Shown: positions 6,388 through 9,355 of the stretch, piece after piece
Position numbering within the stretch: the first letter of the stretch is position 1
Layout: each line of letters begins with the position of its first letter
Notes under the pieces: model-generated
Seen by the model: the letters and a program-made list of their open reading frames with translations, nothing else
What the model was told of the DNA's origin: nothing
Databases searched by the model: none
NCBI GenBank assembly: GCA_039806065.1
Contig: JBDKJS010000179.1
Location: 1 to 9,355 of the forward strand
Reading direction: 5' to 3'
Length of the DNA stretch: 9,355 nt
DNA from: JBDKJS01 sp039806065
Lineage (GTDB): Bacteria; Bacteroidota; Bacteroidia; AKYH767-A; 2013-40CM-41-45
Translations under genes and position numbers: made by a program

Positions 6388-7788
6388 ATGCAAATATCTT
6401 TTCACGGGGCCGCCCGCATGGTTACCGGTACCAAACATCTTATTACTACTCAAAATGGAAAAAACATATTGCTGGATTGTGGTATGTTTCAAGGGCAAGG
6501 CCAAGCTTCTGATCAAATGAACCGACACTTTGGTTTCAACCCCGATGCAATAGATTACCTGATTCTTTCACATGCCCATATCGACCACAGCGGCAATATT
6601 CCTTACTTGGTGAGCCAAGGTTTTAGAGGTGATATCATTGCTACGGCTGCCACCCGCGATCTTTGTAGCATATTACTTGCCGATACTGCACACATACAAC
6701 AACAGGACAACCAATACTTAAATAAAAAACGAGCTAAGGTTGGTAAACCACCTTTGGCCCCTCTTTACTCCATCAAAGATGTAGAGAAAGCATTGGCACT
6801 TTTCACCACGATTCCTTATCAAAAAGTTTTTCAATTAGACGATCAAATTTCTGTAACTTTTTTTGATACTGGGCATATTTTAGGAGCTGCTGCCATCCTG
6901 CTTTCTATTAAAGAAAAAGGAAGCACTAAGCGAATCTTCTTCTCTGGCGATATCGGTCGTAGTCAAGATGCCATATTAAAATCGCCCCAAGCTTTTCCCC
7001 AGGCTGATGTGATCATCTGTGAATCTACCTATGGCAACCGACTTCACGAGCCGCAAGAGGATCGCGAAAAAAAACTATTAGGCATTATCAAAAATACCTG
7101 TGTAAATCAAAAAGGCAAATTAATCATTCCTGCCTTTTCGCTGGGCCGCACGCAAGAATTGGTTTATGCCTTCAACAATTTAAAAAATGCTGGACTCCTA
7201 CCCCCCATTAAAGTTTTTGTTGACAGCCCTCTTTCTATTAATGCTACCAATATCATGCGCGCCCATCCTGAATGCTTCAACGAACAAATGTTAATAAACC
7301 TCCGTTCTGATAGCGATCCGTTCGGTTTTGACGATTGCCATTATATTAGAAAACCAGAAGATAGTATGAAGCTCAATGAAATGAACGAACCAATGATTAT
7401 TATCAGTGCTAGCGGAATGGCCGAAGCCGGCCGAATTAAACATCATATTAAAAATGCTATTAGCAATGAAGCCAATACCATTTTACTAGTAGGCTACTGT
7501 ACTCCTAGCAGCTTGGGAGGTCGTTTGGCACGAAATTATGAAGAAGTAAATATTTTTGGAAAACCATATAAAGTCAAAGCTAACGTTGAAGTGATGAGCA
7601 ATTTCAGCGCCCATGCCGACTATCATGAAATGCTTGAGTACCTCGACTGCCAAAATAAAAAAGAAGTTAGCCAAATGTTTTTAGTTCATGGCGAATATGA
7701 AACCCAAATCGCTTGGCGAGATAAACTAATGGACAGTGGCTTTGCCAATGTGTCAATACCTGAACTTCATCAGTCTTTTGCTGTTTAA
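6388..7788 (+). CDS. Beta-CASP metallo-beta-lactamase RNase-like protein (COG1236, YSH1 type)
   Basis: The 466-residue protein is a cytoplasmic zinc-dependent MBL-fold hydrolase with an inserted beta-CASP domain, the arrangement of CPSF73-like RNA endonucleases and exonucleases. Zinc-site motifs are SHAHIDHSG (61-69; His62, His64, Asp66, His67), DTGHILGA (160-167; His163), FFSGDIGR (184-191; Asp188) and LVHGE (432-436; His434). Beta-CASP features are CESTYGNR (211-218; motif A Glu212), PAFSLGRTQEL (248-258), VDSPLS (278-283), ISASGMAEAGRIKHH (339-353; motif B His) and SNFSAHADY (404-412; motif C His409). All metal and catalytic positions seem intact. Family knowledge supports RNA processing or decay; the substrate is unknown. 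It lacks the C-terminal extension of RNase J. ATG at 6388 leads straight into the first strand of the fold. The SBBP gene follows 18 bp later. Confidence 0.94.
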   Translation: MQISFHGAARMVTGTKHLITTQNGKNILLDCGMFQGQGQASDQMNRHFGFNPDAIDYLILSHAHIDHSGNIPYLVSQGFRGDIIATAATRDLCSILLADTAHIQQQDNQYLNKKRAKVGKPPLAPLYSIKDVEKALALFTTIPYQKVFQLDDQISVTFFDTGHILGAAAILLSIKEKGSTKRIFFSGDIGRSQDAILKSPQAFPQADVIICESTYGNRLHEPQEDREKKLLGIIKNTCVNQKGKLIIPAFSLGRTQELVYAFNNLKNAGLLPPIKVFVDSPLSINATNIMRAHPECFNEQMLINLRSDSDPFGFDDCHYIRKPEDSMKLNEMNEPMIIISASGMAEAGRIKHHIKNAISNEANTILLVGYCTPSSLGGRLARNYEEVNIFGKPYKVKANVEVMSNFSAHADYHEMLEYLDCQNKKEVSQMFLVHGEYETQIAWRDKLMDSGFANVSIPELHQSFAV

Positions 7789-7806
7789 ATATTTTCATTA
7801 CCTTTA

Positions 7807-9355
7807 ATGACCATGTTTAAAACGTTTTCTATAGTAGTTGTTTTCAATTTGATTTTATGGAGGCTAGCATTGGCTGCTGATACTCCCTCATTAATAAAAT
7901 ATACCGAGAATAAAGGGCAGTGGGAAAAACAAATTCTTTTTAGAGCTGATGTACATGGCGGTAGAATGTTTATGGAAAAGGATGCCATCACTCATGTTAG
8001 TGTTCATCCTTATGATGTGGCTCACTTACATCCACACGATGGCTATGTTACCCCTGTTATAAGAATGCATGCCTGGCGGCAACAATTTATTGGTACCAAT
8101 GTGATCACATCATTGGCTACTGAAGCACCATTAAGCACTACAGCCAATTATTTTTTAGGAAAAGATTCATCGCATTGGAAAACAGCTGTGAAGAGTTTTA
8201 GAAAAACCATTTATCCGAATTTATACAATGGTATCGATCTGCATTGGTACAGCAGCGGCCATGATCCAAAATCTGACTTCATTGTGCATCCCTATGCCGA
8301 TCCTGATCAAATCAGTTACCGATTAGAAGGTTTGGATGCTGTGCAGCTGGTAAATAATGAACTGCACCTTACCACCTCTGTGGGTACTGTAGTGGAGCAA
8401 GCTCCATTTGCCTATCAAGTAATAGGTACCAAAATAATTCCTGTAAAATGCAAATATGTATTGAAAAATAATATTATAAGCTTTAAACTAAACAAATACA
8501 ACCAGGCTTACCCATTGATCATTGACCCTACTTTGGTTTTTGCAAGTTACACAGGTAGCCTTGCCGATAACTGGGGCTTTACCGCCACTTATGATAGTGA
8601 TGGAAATTTATATACCGGTGGCAATGTGCAAGGTGCCGGTTATCCCACCTCGTTGGGTGCCTACCAAGTTACTTACGGAGGTGGTGGCTTTGGTGGCAAT
8701 GGATGGATGGCTGATATGGCCATAGCCAAATTTAGTAGCAATGGTGCTGCCCTTTTATACGCCACCTATTTGGGTGGTAGCGACAATGAACAACCGCAAA
8801 GCCTAGTGGTGAATGCTAACAATGAATTGATCATTTTTGGAACATCCTATTCTACCGATTATCCAACCACTGCCGGGGCCTATGACGAGGTGCACAATGG
8901 CGTTGCCGATATTGTGGTTACGAAATTAAACAGCTCTGGTAGCGCACTGGTAGGCTCTACTTTTATCGGTGGTTCGGGGAGTGATGGCATCAATGCCAAT
9001 CACGATTTTTTTACCCTTGCTCCTACCAAATACAATTATGGCGATGAATCGCGTGGAGAAGTTATTTGTGACAACAGCGGAAATATTTTTGTAGCTTCTT
9101 CTTCTAAATCCATTAATTTTCCCATCGCTGGTTTTGTCTTTCAAAATGCACTTGCTGGCGATCAAGATGGAGTGATCTTCCAATTGAATCCCGACCTCAC
9201 CAATTTGGTTTGGTCTTCATATTTTGGCGGAGTAAATGATGATGCTGTATTTAGTCTCTCCTTCGATGGTACCGGCAATTTAGTGATCGCTGGTGGTACG
9301 GAATCTCCAGGCTTACCTGTAACACCCGGTGCTATTCACCCCAATTATCAAGGAG
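7807..9355 (+). CDS. Secreted SBBP-repeat surface protein, 5' part (runs off the window)
   Basis: An uninterrupted frame of 516 codons runs to the window's last base, so the C-terminus is unseen. Two in-frame ATGs (7807 and 7813) could start it; positions here use 7807. Residues 1-23 form a signal peptide ending LALA, cleaved before or after the next Ala. Residues about 34-240 are the N-terminal domain usual in Bacteroidota SBBP proteins, opening with ENKGQWEKQILFRAD (34-48) and ending in PLIIDPTLVF (236-245). From there the protein consists of SBBP (beta-propeller-like) repeats with SxYxGG, DxxGNxY and FPxTxGAY elements. Family knowledge: such proteins are large, exported, and often carry a C-terminal type IX secretion sorting or gliding-associated domain, which would lie beyond the window. 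Ligand and role are unknown. It starts 18 bp after the beta-CASP gene without an obvious terminator or own promoter, so read-through is possible, though the functions are unrelated. Confidence 0.9.
   Translation, partial: MTMFKTFSIVVVFNLILWRLALAADTPSLIKYTENKGQWEKQILFRADVHGGRMFMEKDAITHVSVHPYDVAHLHPHDGYVTPVIRMHAWRQQFIGTNVITSLATEAPLSTTANYFLGKDSSHWKTAVKSFRKTIYPNLYNGIDLHWYSSGHDPKSDFIVHPYADPDQISYRLEGLDAVQLVNNELHLTTSVGTVVEQAPFAYQVIGTKIIPVKCKYVLKNNIISFKLNKYNQAYPLIIDPTLVFASYTGSLADNWGFTATYDSDGNLYTGGNVQGAGYPTSLGAYQVTYGGGGFGGNGWMADMAIAKFSSNGAALLYATYLGGSDNEQPQSLVVNANNELIIFGTSYSTDYPTTAGAYDEVHNGVADIVVTKLNSSGSALVGSTFIGGSGSDGINANHDFFTLAPTKYNYGDESRGEVICDNSGNIFVASSSKSINFPIAGFVFQNALAGDQDGVIFQLNPDLTNLVWSSYFGGVNDDAVFSLSFDGTGNLVIAGGTESPGLPVTPGAIHPNYQG
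8533..9355 (+). repeat. SBBP protein-repeat region, at least four units
   Basis: Within the last gene, units of about 65-85 residues begin at LVFASYTG (8533), LLYATYLGGS (8752), LVGSTFIGGS (8947) and LVWSSYFGGV (9205). Each is followed by a D/N-x-x-G/N-N or similar turn with a strand, and then by a P-x-T/x-x-GA element (YPTSLGAY, YPTTAGAY, FPIAGFVF, LPVTPGAI). The third unit carries an insertion with KYNYGDESRGE. The repeat is recognisable in protein but not as identical DNA, so it is an old domain array and not a recent tandem duplication. It continues past the window. Confidence 0.8.

Noticed and set aside
6316..6528. Minus-strand 70-codon frame across the bshB1/beta-CASP gap
   Set aside because: Half lies antisense to the conserved start of the beta-CASP gene; composition is that of AT-rich spacer, with no recognisable domain.
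7785..7991. Minus-strand frame over the start of the SBBP gene
   Set aside because: It is antisense to a signal peptide and the conserved ENKGQW segment. The same holds for the frames at 8522-8725 and 8926-9183 in the repeat region.
1..9355. Defence island, prophage or transposon
   Set aside because: No integrase, transposase, terminal repeats, toxin-antitoxin pair, CRISPR repeats or tRNA-borne attachment site was seen. The only element-like gene is the HNH-AP2 protein.

Overview
The window reads as a chromosomal segment from a member of the Bacteroidota, probably near Chitinophagales/Sphingobacteriales. The basis is a moderately AT-rich composition, no obvious Shine-Dalgarno sites, TAnnTTTG-type -7 promoter boxes before several genes, a BshB1-type bacillithiol deacetylase, and a secreted SBBP-repeat protein of the kind common in this phylum. 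The assignment rests on gene content and style, not on a marker gene. No tRNA, rRNA, CRISPR array, insertion sequence or phage integrase was seen, and no gene-free stretch exceeds 300 bases.

Layout. 1-711 (+) is the 3' part of a FAD-dependent dehydrogenase (COG2509 type). It meets, with a 4-bp convergent overlap, a probable three-gene minus-strand operon running pdxH (3411-2761), a membrane-anchored metallophosphoesterase (2723-1479) and a SpoU/TrmH RNA 2'-O-methyltransferase (1457-708). Upstream of pdxH, also on the minus strand, is a BCP-type peroxiredoxin (4045-3512). A 136-bp divergent region with an 8-bp perfect inverted repeat separates it from yqgE/algH (4182-4748, +). YqgE in turn overlaps by 4 bp the end of an HNH-AP2 protein (5437-4745, -). 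Then come bshB1 (6277-5567, -), a 110-bp divergent region, a beta-CASP metallo-beta-lactamase RNase-like protein (6388-7788, +), and 18 bp later a large secreted SBBP-repeat protein (7807 to beyond the window, +).

Working together. Most genes are ordinary housekeeping functions: PLP supply (pdxH), RNA modification (SpoU), RNA processing (beta-CASP), peroxide defence (BCP) and low-molecular-weight thiol synthesis (bshB1). They form no single pathway. The item most worth a second look is the HNH-AP2 protein. It has the architecture of phage and homing-type endonucleases, sits alone among core genes, and by hand alignment has lost likely metal-ligand positions of the HNH site, so it may be a domesticated DNA-binding protein. 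The incomplete SBBP protein, the peroxiredoxin's N-terminal extension and the hairpin before yqgE are secondary points. I see no clear new multi-gene system.
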